Shown in pieces: positions 24,405-33,630 of a DNA stretch of 64,000 nt (its first letter is position 1; each line of letters begins with the position of its first letter). The DNA comes from JAITVB01 sp031553805 (GTDB lineage Bacteria; Bacteroidota; Bacteroidia; Bacteroidales; Rikenellaceae): assembly GCA_031553805.1 (NCBI GenBank), contig JAVBLC010000018.1, positions 14,201-78,200 of the forward strand, read 5' to 3'. Position numbers and translations under genes: made by a program. Under the pieces are notes generated by a model. The model was given only the letters and a program-made list of their open reading frames with translations. It ran no database searches and was not told the DNA's origin.

Positions 24405-25490
24405 TTAATTTTCTAAATACCAATGATAAAGGCGGTCGACGCCTTCGGATAGTTCTATCTGATGGTGCCACCCGAGGCCGTGCAGGCGCGAGGGATCGGT
24501 CAGTTTGCGCATCGTTCCGTCGGGTTTTTCGGCATTGAAAACGATTTTTCCAGGAAAACCGGTGGCGGAGGCGATCGTTTCGGCCAACTGGCGGATCGAT
24601 ACTTCGCGGCCTGTGCCGATGTTGAGGTGGGCGTTGCGGAGTTCGGTTTTGCCGTGCACCAGATCGTTCCAGTCTACATTTTGCATCACGTAGACACAGG
24701 CGTCGGCCATCTCTTCGCTCCACAGGAACTCGCGCAGGGGTTTTCCGGAACCCCACACTTCGACCTCGACCTGGCCGGAGCAGTCGTTTGTTCGCACACC
24801 GTATTTTTCGAGTTTGGCGAGGACGGCGTAAATGTCTTTCCCATCCACCCCCTCGACCGGACGCTTTTTGAAATCGGCTTGAATGGCTTTCCAATCTTGT
24901 TTGGCGATACAGCTACCCAAATATAGCTTCCTCAATAGGGCGGGCAGTACGTGGCTTTTTTCAAGGTCAAAATTATCCCCCGGACCATAGAGGTTGGTCG
25001 GCATCAAAGCGACGAAGTTTGTTCCGTACTGCACATTAAAACTTTCGCAGAGCTTGATGCCGGCGATCTTGGCCACGGCATAAGGCTCGTTGGTGTACTC
25101 GAGGGGCGAAGTCAGCAGCGCCTCCTCGGCCATCGGCTGTGGGGCGTCGCGGGGGTAGATGCAGGTGCTGCCCAGGAATAGCAGCTTTTTTGTGTTGTGT
25201 TCCCACGCGCTGCGGATCACGTTGGCTTCGATCATCAGGTTGTCGTAGATGAAATCGGCGCGGTAGGTGTTGTTGGCCATGATGCCCCCGACTTTGGCCG
25301 CGGCCAGGAAAACGTAATCGGGTTTCTCGGCGGCGAAAAAGGCGGCTACAGCCCGTTGGTCAGTCAGGTCAAGCTCCGCGTGCGTGCGGACGAGAATGTT
25401 CGAAAAACCTTGCGTCTTGAGGGTTTTGACGATAGCCGAACCCACCAGTCCCCGGTGGCCGGCGACGTATATTTTTTCGTGTTTTTCCAT
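24405..25490 (-). CDS. fcl: GDP-L-fucose synthase
   Basis: A 361-residue short-chain dehydrogenase-type epimerase/reductase that makes GDP-L-fucose from the 4-keto-6-deoxy product of Gmd. Seen are the NADP loop GHRGLVGSAIV (11-21), the Ser of LGSTCIYPRDAPQP (about 106-119) and the catalytic YAVAKIAGIKLC (about 138-149). It is longer than the E. coli enzyme by about 40 residues, as in other Bacteroidota. It follows gmd by 3 nt and feeds fucosylation of surface glycans. Confidence 0.95.
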   Translation of the reverse strand: MEKHEKIYVAGHRGLVGSAIVKTLKTQGFSNILVRTHAELDLTDQRAVAAFFAAEKPDYVFLAAAKVGGIMANNTYRADFIYDNLMIEANVIRSAWEHNTKKLLFLGSTCIYPRDAPQPMAEEALLTSPLEYTNEPYAVAKIAGIKLCESFNVQYGTNFVALMPTNLYGPGDNFDLEKSHVLPALLRKLYLGSCIAKQDWKAIQADFKKRPVEGVDGKDIYAVLAKLEKYGVRTNDCSGQVEVEVWGSGKPLREFLWSEEMADACVYVMQNVDWNDLVHGKTELRNAHLNIGTGREVSIRQLAETIASATGFPGKIVFNAEKPDGTMRKLTDPSRLHGLGWHHQIELSEGVDRLYHWYLEN

Positions 25491-25493
25491 AGG

Positions 25494-26660
25494 TTATTCG
25501 GCGATGTAGTCCAACGTCTGGAAACCGGCGCGGCGCAGGTGGCAATCCTTTTGGAACAGCTTGACGTCGGCCGCCATCATTTCGGTGACCAATTGGTCGA
25601 GGTCGTATTCAGGCGCCCAGCCCAATTGCTTGCGGGCCTTCGTCGAGTCGCCGATCAGCAGCTCGACTTCCGTCGGGCGGAAGTATTGCGGGTCGACCGC
25701 CACCAGGCGGTTTTCGACGTTCGCGATCCGCTTGCGCATCGGGGCGAGGTATTCTTCACCAACTTCGCGGACAAAGATATGCTCGTCGACCTCGGCCAAG
25801 GTGCCGATCTCGTCACGGCCGGTGCCGCTGAACTCAATTTTCAGCCCGATTTTCGAAAAGGCCGCTTCGACAAAACGGCGGATGGTGGTCGTCACCCCGG
25901 TGGCGATCACATAGTCGTCGGGGGTGTCCTGCTGGAGCATCAGCCACATCGCGCGGACGTAGTCGCGGGCGTGGCCCCAGTCGCGTTGGGCCGAGAGGTT
26001 TCCCAGATAGAGGTCGTTTTGCAATCCGAGGGCAATGCGTGCGGCCGCCCGGGTGATCTTGCGGGTAACGAAAGTTTCGCCCCGCAACGGCGATTCATGA
26101 TTGAACAGGATGCCGTTGCTCGCGTGCATCCCGTAGGCCTCGCGGTAGTTGACCATGATCCAGAAACCGTAGAGCTTGGCCACGGCGTAGGGGCTGCGCG
26201 GGTAGAACGGCGTGCGCTCGGTTTGCGGCACTTCCTGCACCAGGCCGTAAAGCTCGGAGGTCGACGCCTGGTAGATACGTGTCTTCTCGGTCAGTCCCAG
26301 CAGGCGCACCGCTTCGAGGATACGCAGCGTACCGATGCCGTCGGCGTTGGCCGTGTACTCGGGCGTGTCGAAACTCACCTTGACGTGGCTCATTGCCGCC
26401 AGGTTGTATATTTCGTCGGGCTGCACCTCCTGGATGATCCGGGTGAGGTTCATGCTGTCGGTCAGGTCGCCGTAGTGGAGGATAAACCGGCGGTCTTCGA
26501 CGTGCGGCCCCTGGTAGATGTGGTCGATTCGGTCGGTGTTGAAGAGCGAGCTGCGCCGCTTGACGCCGTGCACCTCATAGCCTTTCTTCAATAAAAACTC
26601 GGCCAGGTAGGCTCCGTCCTGTCCCGTTACTCCGGTGATCAACGCTACTTTTCGTGACAT
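25494..26660 (-). CDS. gmd: GDP-mannose 4,6-dehydratase
   Basis: A 388-residue extended short-chain dehydrogenase. The NADP-binding GVTGQDGAYLAEFLL (about 10-24) and FNTDRIDHIY are diagnostic of Gmd; the active site includes STSELYG (about 132-138) and YAVAKLYGFWI (about 156-166). It makes GDP-4-keto-6-deoxymannose for fcl immediately downstream. It is the first gene of a gmd-fcl(-ATPase) operon, driven by a TACCTTTG promoter on the minus strand and divergent from nfeD-like/SPFH genes. Confidence 0.96.
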   Translation of the reverse strand: MSRKVALITGVTGQDGAYLAEFLLKKGYEVHGVKRRSSLFNTDRIDHIYQGPHVEDRRFILHYGDLTDSMNLTRIIQEVQPDEIYNLAAMSHVKVSFDTPEYTANADGIGTLRILEAVRLLGLTEKTRIYQASTSELYGLVQEVPQTERTPFYPRSPYAVAKLYGFWIMVNYREAYGMHASNGILFNHESPLRGETFVTRKITRAAARIALGLQNDLYLGNLSAQRDWGHARDYVRAMWLMLQQDTPDDYVIATGVTTTIRRFVEAAFSKIGLKIEFSGTGRDEIGTLAEVDEHIFVREVGEEYLAPMRKRIANVENRLVAVDPQYFRPTEVELLIGDSTKARKQLGWAPEYDLDQLVTEMMAADVKLFQKDCHLRRAGFQTLDYIAE

Positions 26661-26699
26661 ATCGTTCGGTTATGGTGTACGTTCTTGCATTATTCAGAC

Positions 26700-26707
26700 C
26701 AAAGGTA
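26700..26707 (-). promoter_or_regulatory. Promoter -7 box TACCTTTG for gmd
   Basis: Exact TAnnTTTG match on the minus strand, 40 nt before the gmd start. Confidence 0.6.
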
Positions 26708-26783
26708 ATGTTTCTTTGCCAACCGGCGATGGATATCCGGAACTTTTTGTATATTTACAGAAGTTATTAAATTCTCTTAATTT

Positions 26784-27221
26784 ATGGAACTGTGGCAGAT
26801 TTGGGCCGTTGTGGCCGTGGTGTTGTTTATCATTGAGCTGTTTACACCGGCGTTCTTCGTAGCTTGTTTCGGGATCGGGGCGGCGTTGGCAGCTATCGCT
26901 GCCGCCGTTGGGATGAACGTCAGCTGGCAACTCGTCTTCTTTGCCGCCGGGGCGCTGGTGAGCTTCGTACTTGTGCGTCCGTTCGTACTCAAGTATATCA
27001 AGGATCACGGCAAAGCCGTGAAAACCAACGCCGACGCCCTGATCGGGCGCGTGGGCCGGGTCAGCCAAGCGATCGACAACGCCGCCGGCACCGGCCGTGT
27101 GATGATCGACGGCGACGACTGGCGTGCCATCTCATCGGACGACACCGTGGCCATTCCCGTCGGCCAACCGGTCGAGGTCACCCACCGTGACAGTATCGTA
27201 TTAACTGTAAAACCGCAATAA
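26784..27221 (+). CDS. NfeD-like membrane protein
   Basis: A 145-residue protein with two or three hydrophobic segments in residues 1-75 and a small beta-barrel (OB-like) domain in residues about 85-143 (IGRVGRVSQAIDNAAGTGRV...). This is the short NfeD form that accompanies stomatin-type proteins. It is encoded 4 nt before the SPFH gene and is likely to work with it in membrane microdomains. A weak -7 box (TATATTTA, 26750-26757) precedes it. Confidence 0.87.
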   Translation: MELWQIWAVVAVVLFIIELFTPAFFVACFGIGAALAAIAAAVGMNVSWQLVFFAAGALVSFVLVRPFVLKYIKDHGKAVKTNADALIGRVGRVSQAIDNAAGTGRVMIDGDDWRAISSDDTVAIPVGQPVEVTHRDSIVLTVKPQ

Positions 27222-27225
27222 ACAC

Positions 27226-28209
27226 ATGGGAACAACAATTATTTTCGCCCTGATCGCGCTCTTCGTGATCATCTTCGTCGGCTCGGGGATCAAAATCGTC
27301 CAGCAATCGGAAACGATGGTGGTCGAACGCCTTGGGAAGTATAACCGCACCCTCACCTCGGGCATCAACATCATCTGGCCCATCATCGACAAGCCCCGCC
27401 CAATCATGTGGCGCTACACCCGTGAAGATTACGAGGGGCGCACGATCGTCATCAAGCGGATGGTCGGGCGCATCGACCTGCGCGAATCGGTCTACGATTT
27501 TCCGAAACAGAACGTGATCACCCGCGACAACGTGGTGACCGAGATCAACGCGATCCTCTATTTCCAGATCGTCGAACCGATGAAAGCGGTTTATGAGATC
27601 TCGAACCTGCCGGATGCGATTGAAAAACTGACACAGACCACGCTGCGTAACGTGATCGGCGAGATGGACCTCGACGAAACGCTCACCTCGCGCGACACGA
27701 TCAACTCGAAACTACGCGCCGTGCTGGACGAAGCCTCGAACAAGTGGGGCGTCAAGGTCAACCGCGTCGAACTGCAGGACATCAACCCGCCGCGCGACAT
27801 CCGCGATGCGATGGAAAAACAGATGCGTGCCGAGCGTGACAAACGTGCCACGATCCTCGAAGCCGAGGGGACCAAGGCGTCGCAGGTGCTTGAATCGGAA
27901 GGCCGCAAGATGGCCGAGATCAACCACGCCGACGGGGAAAAACAGGCGCGTATCCTGCGTGCCGAGGGCGAGGCCAAGGCGCAGATCGTCAAGGCCGAAG
28001 CCGAAGCCAAGGCCATCCGCCAGGTGATGGAAGCGGTGACCGGTACGGGATCGAACCCCGCCAATTACCTGCTGGCTGTCAAGTATATCGAAACGCTTAA
28101 GGAGATGGTTAGCGGCAAGGATAACAAAACGATTTATATGCCTTTCGAGGCGACCGGGGTTCTCGGTTCGATTGGGGGCATCAAGGAACTCTTCAATGTC
28201 GGCAAATAA
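27226..28209 (+). CDS. SPFH/band-7 stomatin-like protein
   Basis: A 327-residue membrane-anchored protein: one N-terminal hydrophobic segment (about 4-21), SPFH domain (about 22-200, with GINIIWPIID and VNRVELQDINPP), then a long Ala/Glu-rich coiled coil (about 200-265) and a C-terminal segment ending in a hydrophobic stretch (GVLGSIGGIKELFN). The domain order matches the QmcA/stomatin group. With NfeD it should form large membrane-bound oligomers linked to membrane order or protease control. A strong terminator follows. Confidence 0.92.
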   Translation: MGTTIIFALIALFVIIFVGSGIKIVQQSETMVVERLGKYNRTLTSGINIIWPIIDKPRPIMWRYTREDYEGRTIVIKRMVGRIDLRESVYDFPKQNVITRDNVVTEINAILYFQIVEPMKAVYEISNLPDAIEKLTQTTLRNVIGEMDLDETLTSRDTINSKLRAVLDEASNKWGVKVNRVELQDINPPRDIRDAMEKQMRAERDKRATILEAEGTKASQVLESEGRKMAEINHADGEKQARILRAEGEAKAQIVKAEAEAKAIRQVMEAVTGTGSNPANYLLAVKYIETLKEMVSGKDNKTIYMPFEATGVLGSIGGIKELFNVGK

Positions 28210-28231
28210 TTAGCCTTGTGCCAGAATAAGC

Positions 28232-28260
28232 AGCGGCCGTGCAAATCCTGCACGGCCGCT
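28232..28260 (+). terminator. Terminator of the nfeD-SPFH operon
   Basis: Perfect 12-base arms (28232-28243 and 28249-28260) with a 5-nt loop, followed by ctttgttt. Confidence 0.75.
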
Positions 28261-28269
28261 CTTTGTTTA

Positions 28270-28495
28270 AAGTAGAGTCCCCCAGGGAAACAAAGTTTCC
28301 CCTAAAAATTTTTAACTGCGTTGAGCTCGTCTGCCTTCGGCAACCTCGGTTGCGTCGCTTTTTATAAAAGCGGCACTTCCCTCGCGAAGCCGTTCCCTCC
28401 TGCGCGGGGGGGCAGTTTTTCCAGAGATTTTTATGCCCGATCCGGCCCGGAAGAGGGAACCTTCTAATGCATAAAAATCTCTTGTGCAGTGGACC
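28270..28495 (+). repeat. Intergenic repeat R1, copy E (longest form)
   Basis: Module 1 gggaaacaaagtttccc (28285-28301), a 45-nt insert (aactgcgttgagctcgtctg and following bases) shared only with copy F, module 3 (28354-28374, slightly worn), and perfect module 4 arms agagatttttatgc (28423-28436) and gcataaaaatctct (28469-28482). Confidence 0.8.
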
Positions 28496-28916
28496 TACAC
28501 CCACGCGCGGGGCGTAAGCCCTGCGCAGCGCATCCCCACACCAGGGGATTTTCCGCTATTCCTAAAGAATTTTTTCTTCCGAGTGCCGGGAGCCACCAAC
28601 TTTTTTTCTTGACAAAAAAAGTTGCAAAAAAGTCAAGCGCGTTAAACAAACGGCTAAAAAACCTTCCGCAAAGCTGCTGCGTCTACAACTCGCCCCTGTG
28701 GGGCTCAGACAGTAGACTCTGCTGACGCTTTGCTACAGGTTTTTCTTTACGCCATTTGTTTATATGCGCGTTGCAGGGCTTCGCCCTGCGCCTATCGGCG
28801 CTTTGTGAATCAGAGGCCTTTTTGTTTTTTCCTTTCCAGCACAGGAAGTAACTCCGTGTGCAGGGGCACACTTTTTTCCTGCACAGGAAATAATTCCCCG
28901 TGTGGGGACACACCAC
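28496..28916. other. Non-coding region with several hairpins and a short tandem repeat
   Basis: No coding frame is convincing. It holds a hairpin atcccc/ggggat (about 28530-28549), a poly-T/poly-A hairpin caactttttt/aaaaaagttg with flanking gcaaaaaagtcaag of a type widespread between genes in this phylum, a gcagggc/gccctgc hairpin, and two tandem imperfect copies of a 38-nt unit at about 28838-28918 (ttcc[a/t]gcacaggaa then a GTGTG..GGGCACAC core) just before the S4-protein stop codon. Confidence 0.5.
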
Positions 28917-29312
28917 CTATTCGTCGCCGCCGTCCTCAAAGAGGCCGTCGACCAGTTCGTCGATGTCGCGGCGTTCCTTTTTCGTCGGACGGCCCGTGCC
29001 GCGGTCGCGCTGGGCAAAAACCACCACGTCGCGCATCCGCAACTTGTCGAGCTCCGACTCGGGCGTCAGGTTTTCGAGATAAAGCGGCACATTGCGCGCC
29101 GGCTGGCGGTTGCCGATCTCGGCCAGTACGCGCAGGGTATAGGTCACCGGGCCTTTACGCACGGTCACCGTGTCGCCGGCGTGTACCTCGCGCGAGGGTT
29201 TCGTAACACCGCCGTTGAGCGTTACCCGGTTGTTGCGGCAGGCGTCGGTCGCGTCGGTACGGGTCTTGTAGATACGCACGGCCCACAGCCATTTATCGAT
29301 TCGTGTCGGCAT
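28917..29312 (-). CDS. S4-domain RNA-binding protein (Hsp15-like)
   Basis: A 131-residue protein from ATG 29312, chosen because RIDKWLWAVRIYKTRT is the normal N-terminus of this family; an ATG at 29345 would add 11 residues. The S4 domain covers about 1-60. The C-terminus is charged and ends in an Asp/Glu-rich tail. E. coli Hsp15 binds free 50S subunits carrying nascent chains during heat stress; this protein may rescue stalled ribosomes in the same way. It is downstream of the M49 peptidase across a hairpin. Confidence 0.85.
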   Translation of the reverse strand: MPTRIDKWLWAVRIYKTRTDATDACRNNRVTLNGGVTKPSREVHAGDTVTVRKGPVTYTLRVLAEIGNRQPARNVPLYLENLTPESELDKLRMRDVVVFAQRDRGTGRPTKKERRDIDELVDGLFEDGGDE

Positions 29313-29329
29313 ATTTTTCGGGAAAAGCA

Positions 29330-29357
29330 AAGCCATCCCCGGCACTGGAGATGGCTT
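29330..29357 (-). terminator. Possible terminator of the M49 peptidase gene
   Basis: aagccatc/gatggctt arms, followed on the minus strand by a T-rich tgcttttcc. Confidence 0.5.
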
Positions 29358-29373
29358 CGCGTAAAATATTCGG

Positions 29374-31413
29374 TTAGTTCTTCGACGGCAGGAACGAGTA
29401 ATTCTTCGAATAACCCATCATCTGCGCGGCGTAATCCTCGGGGTATTCGACCTTGACGTCGACCACGCGGTCGCCCTCTTTCACGAGCGAGTATACCGGG
29501 TTCATGAAACCGGCGTAGGGAGCCAGCCCCAGCTTGGCATAACGATCGAGCACCTCTTTGTGCATGGCCGGATCGACCTTCACCCCGTAGGTTTCGACCA
29601 GCGCCTGCCCGGCAGCGAAATCGCCCTCGGACTTGATGCGCTGGATCTCTTTCAGCAACTGGCCGAAGAGGTTGCGCAGGGCATCGAAATCAGTCACCAC
29701 GACATAAGTCTTGCCGCCCTTGACCACTTTGCGGATCACCTTCTCTGCACCCTTTTCGTAACACCATTCGGCGATCAGCTTGCGGTTGCGCATGTGCGAC
29801 TCTTCGACGTTCTTGCCCGGCTGGATGCGGGTGAGCTGGGTCATCAGGCCGTTCATAATGTATTTTGCGTATTCGGCTTTAGCCACGTCGAGCGTAGGAA
29901 TAAGGCCCAGTTCGACCATCTTCGGGTCGGCCAGGTAGTAAAGCGCAAAGAGGTCGGCGCGGGCTTCCTCGAGCGTCGAACCGTAATTTTTCAGCTCATC
30001 TCCTCTCACACCAGGAGCTAGTTGTCCCGAACCGTGGCCGAGGCATTCGTGGAGATCGGTATGGAGGTTGTCGGCCAACGCGCCCCATTTCTCCATCCGT
30101 TCGCGGTCTTCGGGACGCATCACGAATTCGTCTGCGAAACCGTCGCCCTTGGCCGCCTGGGCATAGGCGTAGGTGATGTTTTCGATCGTCACCGATTTCG
30201 AGCCGTAGTCGCGGCGGATCCAATCGGCGTTGGGCAGGTTGATCCCGATCGGGGTGGCCGGGAAGCAGTCGCCGCCGAGCATCGCCACGGTGATCACTTT
30301 GGCCGAAACGCCTTTCACCTCCGGCTTGCGGAAGGCCGAGTCGATCGGCGAATGGTCTTCGAACCACTGTGCGTTGGCGCTGATGATATTGGTACGTTTG
30401 GTGGCTTCGAGGTTTTTGAAATTGACGTTGGACTCCCACGAGGCTTTCTTCCCGAGCGGATCGCCATAGTCTTCGATGAAACCGTTGACGAAATCGACTT
30501 TCGACTCGTTGTCGCCTACCCACAGGATGTTGTAGCGGTCGAAATCCCGCAGGTCGCCTGAGCGGTAGTATGCGATCAGTTCGTCGATATATTCTTTCTG
30601 TACCGGGCTGTCGGCTACGGTGGCCGCTTTTTCGAGCCAGTAAACGATCTTGTCGATCGCCGCGCCGTACATGCCTCCCGATTTCCAGACGCGCTCGTGG
30701 AGTTCGCCGTCGGAGCCTTTGACGAGCTGGCTGTTCAGGCCGTAGGAAATGGGCTGCTTGTCGGTCGTGTCGGCCATGGCGGCGTAGAACGCTTCGGCTT
30801 CGGCCTGGGTTACGCCGTCATAATAATTCTCGGCCGAGGTGAGCAGCAGGTCAACGTTGGCTTCGAGGTTCACCCGCTTGGCGTAGAGCGACGGGTCGAA
30901 GATCGCGGGTTTGATCGCCGCCATCAACTCTTCCTGCGTCCCGAAGTCGGAGGGGAACAATTCGATGGGGGTAGCCGCTACCAGCCCGTCGAAATACGTT
31001 TCCGTAAATTCGGGCGTGAATTTATCCATCGAGTAGTGGTGGTGGATGCCGTTGGCAAACCACACTTTCTTGAGGTATTTTTCGAAAGCCGCGTATTCGG
31101 CCGTCGTGCGGTCGCCGGTGTAGCCTTCATAAATTGCCTCCAGTGTCCGTCGAATAGGTAGATTATATCGAAAATTTTGGTCGAAGAGGATGTCGCGTCC
31201 GCACAGGGCGGCTTCGCTCAGGTAGTACACGAGCAGTTTCTGGTCGAGCGTGAGCGAGTCGAAATCTTCGACCTGGTAGCGGAGCACCTTGATGTCGTCG
31301 AAGCGGTCGACCTGCCATTTGAAGTTGTCGGCCGTCGTTTCGGGCGCCGTTTGGCAGGCGGCCATTCCTGCGATCATTCCGGTTATCATCATTACTTTTG
31401 CAGCGTTTTTCAT
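29374..31413 (-). CDS. M49-family (dipeptidyl-peptidase III-like) lipoprotein
   Basis: A 679-residue zinc peptidase. The start at 31413 gives a lipoprotein signal MKNAAKVMMITGMIAGMAAC with Cys20 as lipid anchor; the longer frame to 31545 is unlikely. The M49 zinc motif is HECLGH (455-460; the family has HExxGH) and the third ligand motif is EEARAD (482-487). DPP III removes dipeptides from short peptides; here it should work in the periplasm on imported peptides. Similar Bacteroidota proteins have sometimes been mislabelled dihydrofolate reductase. It has its own TAACTTTG promoter. Confidence 0.88.
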   Translation of the reverse strand: MKNAAKVMMITGMIAGMAACQTAPETTADNFKWQVDRFDDIKVLRYQVEDFDSLTLDQKLLVYYLSEAALCGRDILFDQNFRYNLPIRRTLEAIYEGYTGDRTTAEYAAFEKYLKKVWFANGIHHHYSMDKFTPEFTETYFDGLVAATPIELFPSDFGTQEELMAAIKPAIFDPSLYAKRVNLEANVDLLLTSAENYYDGVTQAEAEAFYAAMADTTDKQPISYGLNSQLVKGSDGELHERVWKSGGMYGAAIDKIVYWLEKAATVADSPVQKEYIDELIAYYRSGDLRDFDRYNILWVGDNESKVDFVNGFIEDYGDPLGKKASWESNVNFKNLEATKRTNIISANAQWFEDHSPIDSAFRKPEVKGVSAKVITVAMLGGDCFPATPIGINLPNADWIRRDYGSKSVTIENITYAYAQAAKGDGFADEFVMRPEDRERMEKWGALADNLHTDLHECLGHGSGQLAPGVRGDELKNYGSTLEEARADLFALYYLADPKMVELGLIPTLDVAKAEYAKYIMNGLMTQLTRIQPGKNVEESHMRNRKLIAEWCYEKGAEKVIRKVVKGGKTYVVVTDFDALRNLFGQLLKEIQRIKSEGDFAAGQALVETYGVKVDPAMHKEVLDRYAKLGLAPYAGFMNPVYSLVKEGDRVVDVKVEYPEDYAAQMMGYSKNYSFLPSKN

Positions 31414-31445
31414 AGTGTTGTTTCCCTTTAAACGATTCGAGGGAA

Positions 31446-31453
31446 CAAAGTTA
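31446..31453 (-). promoter_or_regulatory. Promoter -7 box TAACTTTG for the M49 gene
   Basis: Exact TAnnTTTG match on the minus strand, 33 nt before the chosen start codon, which supports that start over the upstream one. Confidence 0.6.
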
Positions 31454-31591
31454 TACATTTTTCGCCGGAATGTGCTCCGGCGGACGTTCCGTTCAATTTT
31501 TTTCTTCCTGTTCCAGGTTATTCCAGGCTGGGCTATAGGAGCCACGCAAACGCGGGCCGAAGGCCCGCGCGCGCGCCTATAAGGGAAAAGT

Positions 31592-31680
31592 GGTGACCTT
31601 TACCTCCCTTCGGTCGGTGAGCTTCGGTTCTTTGGTTACTTTCTTTGGGTGGCAGCCAAAGAAAGTGACGACGCAATAAC
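31592..31680 (+). repeat. Intergenic repeat R2, copy 1
   Basis: About 75 nt (tacctcccttcggtcggtga and following) nearly identical to 46556-46645. The right half is a hairpin actttcttt/aaagaaagt. Such ctttcttt...aaagaaag hairpins are widespread between genes in Bacteroidota. Confidence 0.7.
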
Positions 31681-31742
31681 GGTCAAGAAGGCAAACCGTC
31701 GCACCAACGAACAAAATCCCCTATACGGGACGTATCAAGAAT

Positions 31743-31768
31743 GCGCGGCGGGCTTTTGCCCGCCGCGC
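31743..31768. terminator. GC-rich hairpin at the end of R1-F
   Basis: Perfect 11-base arms around TTTT. A very similar GGCGGGC-TTTT-GCCC hairpin follows copy A at 497-532, so it may be a fourth stem of the R1 element. Confidence 0.5.
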
Positions 31769-31774
31769 TATGTT

Positions 31775-31992
31775 TATTGGCCCTCGCACGAGAGATTTTT
31801 ATGCAATGGAAGGTTGCCTCTACCGGGCCGGTTCCAGCATAAAAATCTCTGGGGAGCGTGGCCACCATGCTTTAGCGGCGCCGAGGGTACTGGCGCTTTT
31901 TATAAAAAGCGCCGCAACCGAGGTTGCCGAAGGCAGACGAACTCAACGCAGTTAAAAATTTTGGGGGAAAGCTTTGCTTTCCTGGGGTGACT
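31775..31992 (-). repeat. Intergenic repeat R1, copy F (reverse)
   Basis: Read on the minus strand: module 1 (31966-31982), the 45-nt insert shared with copy E, module 3 ggcgctttttataaaaagcgcc (31892-31913) and module 4 arms (31837-31850 and 31791-31804). It lies in the same sense as, and downstream of, the PL1 lyase gene. Confidence 0.8.
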
Positions 31993-32017
31993 TTGTTTCT
32001 AAGATACTTAGAAAATG

Positions 32018-32050
32018 CAGCGGAGGCTGCCTCAAAGGCAGCCTCCGCTG
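32018..32050 (-). terminator. Terminator of the PL1 pectate lyase gene
   Basis: Perfect 15-base arms (32018-32032, 32036-32050) with a 3-nt loop, 16 nt past the stop codon. Confidence 0.75.
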
Positions 32051-32065
32051 AAAAAGCCCAAAGGC

Positions 32066-33415
32066 TTAGTATTTGTCGCTAACCAGGCTGTTGAGGTAGA
32101 CTTCGAGGTTGGTATACCCCGAGGCCGTTACCTTCTTGCCATCGGCCGCGTCGTTGGGGTTCAGGCCGTGAGCCTTCTCCCAGGCGTCGGGAATGCCGTC
32201 GCCGTCGGTGTCGATCGGGGCCGGCGTGCTCTTATACTCGGGGTAGCCGCCCACGTCTTTCACCCAGTTGATGATGCCGTCGCCGTAAGTCGGCTTGCCG
32301 GTGCGGGTCTCTTCGATCACGCGTTTTTCCGGGGCGTCACGGTTGGCAGGGAAGGCCCCCACGTAGTCGAGCACAAGCGCGTAAGCGTCCGGTGCCGACT
32401 GGGTCTTCACGGGCGAAGTCGGGAACGGCTTCAGCGCGCGGTTCTTTTCGAGGGTCACACCCGGGTCGAGGTCTACGCCGCCGTTCCAGTTGTCGGCCGA
32501 GATTGCCGGATAACCGTCGATGTAGTTGCCGTCGATATACCAGATGCCGTAGAACCCGTATTTTTCAGCATTGTCGATCAGCGCCACGCGGCGTTTTACC
32601 TGGGGAATCGTAGCCGGGCCCGGCTTGTAATAGTTGTTGACCATGTTGATCGTCATCGGCTTACCGTCGCAGGTGCGGGTGCCGTAGTTGAAGATCACGT
32701 TGTTGCGGAAGTCGAGGTTGATCGTGTGGAGGTCGCCGTTGCCCCCGATGCTCGGGTTGCGGCCTTTGCCGCTCACGAACAGGTTGTGGTGGTACGAACT
32801 GTTTTCACCGCCGAGCGAAGCCGAAAAACCATGTTCGCCCTTGCTGTGCATCGCTTCGTTCAACGGTTCGTGGATCAGGGTCCACTGTACGGTCACGTTG
32901 CGGTTGCCTTTCCACGAGTTGAGGGCTTCGTCACCCGTCCAGCCGATGGTGCAGTGGTCGATGATCACGTTCTGTGAGTTCGACACCTCAATCCCGTCGA
33001 TGTTCGACCCCTCGAGGCCCGAGTCGGTGCCGGGGCGTATACGCAGGTAACGCACGATCACGTCGTGGGTGCCTTTGATGTCCAACGGATAGTTCTTCAG
33101 GCAGATCCCGTCGCCCGGGGCGGTCTGCCCGGCGATCGTGATAAACGGATTGCTTACCACCAGGAACGTTTTCAGTTCGATGATCCCCGACACCTTGAAA
33201 ATAACCGTGCGGGGGCCTTGTGCCTCGATGGCTGCACGTAGGCTGCCCGGGCCGTTGTCGCTGAGGTTGGTCACGGCGATCACTTCGCCGCCTCGTCCGC
33301 CAGGGGTGTGGGCGCCGTATCCTTCGGCCGTAGGAAAGGAAAGTTGGCGCTGGGCCGATGCCGGCAGGATCCCCAACAGGAGGAGCACCGGGAGAAACAG
33401 AATCACTCTCTTCAT
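32066..33415 (-). CDS. Secreted pectate lyase, PL1-like, with C-terminal Ca2+-type repeat
   Basis: A 449-residue protein with a signal peptide (about 1-21, ending ASAQ), then a right-handed beta-helix. The opening FPTAEGYGAHTPGGRGGEVI and DNGPGSLRAAI are characteristic of the Bacteroidota PL1 group; SQNVIIDHCTIGW and later NNVIFNYG are helix rungs with typical Asn/Asp-rich turns. DTDGDGIPDAWE near the C-terminus is a thrombospondin type-3 calcium repeat followed by a region that may anchor or sort the protein. It cleaves pectate by beta-elimination. It has its own promoter and terminator. Confidence 0.87.
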   Translation of the reverse strand: MKRVILFLPVLLLLGILPASAQRQLSFPTAEGYGAHTPGGRGGEVIAVTNLSDNGPGSLRAAIEAQGPRTVIFKVSGIIELKTFLVVSNPFITIAGQTAPGDGICLKNYPLDIKGTHDVIVRYLRIRPGTDSGLEGSNIDGIEVSNSQNVIIDHCTIGWTGDEALNSWKGNRNVTVQWTLIHEPLNEAMHSKGEHGFSASLGGENSSYHHNLFVSGKGRNPSIGGNGDLHTINLDFRNNVIFNYGTRTCDGKPMTINMVNNYYKPGPATIPQVKRRVALIDNAEKYGFYGIWYIDGNYIDGYPAISADNWNGGVDLDPGVTLEKNRALKPFPTSPVKTQSAPDAYALVLDYVGAFPANRDAPEKRVIEETRTGKPTYGDGIINWVKDVGGYPEYKSTPAPIDTDGDGIPDAWEKAHGLNPNDAADGKKVTASGYTNLEVYLNSLVSDKY

Positions 33416-33453
33416 TGTGTTTTATGTTTTTTTAGGGTTGCTTGCGGAAAACA

Positions 33454-33461
33454 CAAAAATA
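33454..33461 (-). promoter_or_regulatory. Promoter -7 box TATTTTTG for the PL1 gene
   Basis: Exact TAnnTTTG match on the minus strand 39 nt before the start codon. Confidence 0.5.
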
Positions 33462-33509
33462 GAAAAAAAAACGGGCAGTGCCTACGTTTTCCCGCCATAA
33501 TCGGATGTT

Positions 33510-33540
33510 TTTGTTTCCTGCCCGCAATTTCTTATCTTTG
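33510..33540 (+). promoter_or_regulatory. Promoter of rubrerythrin (TTTG-N19-TATCTTTG)
   Basis: TTTG at 33510-33513 and TATCTTTG at 33533-33540, with the ideal 19-nt spacer. Confidence 0.78.
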
Positions 33541-33630
33541 TAGGAAACAGATGCCTGGAGAAAATCGGGCAAGGTTTTTGATTTGTCTTGCCGCTAACGA
33601 ACCACATAAAAACTTTAAAAATAGTTCAAA

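Noticed and set aside
29374..31545. Extended 723-residue start of the M49 protein
   Set aside because: The -7 box at 31446-31453 lies inside the extension and a perfect lipoprotein signal begins at 31413.
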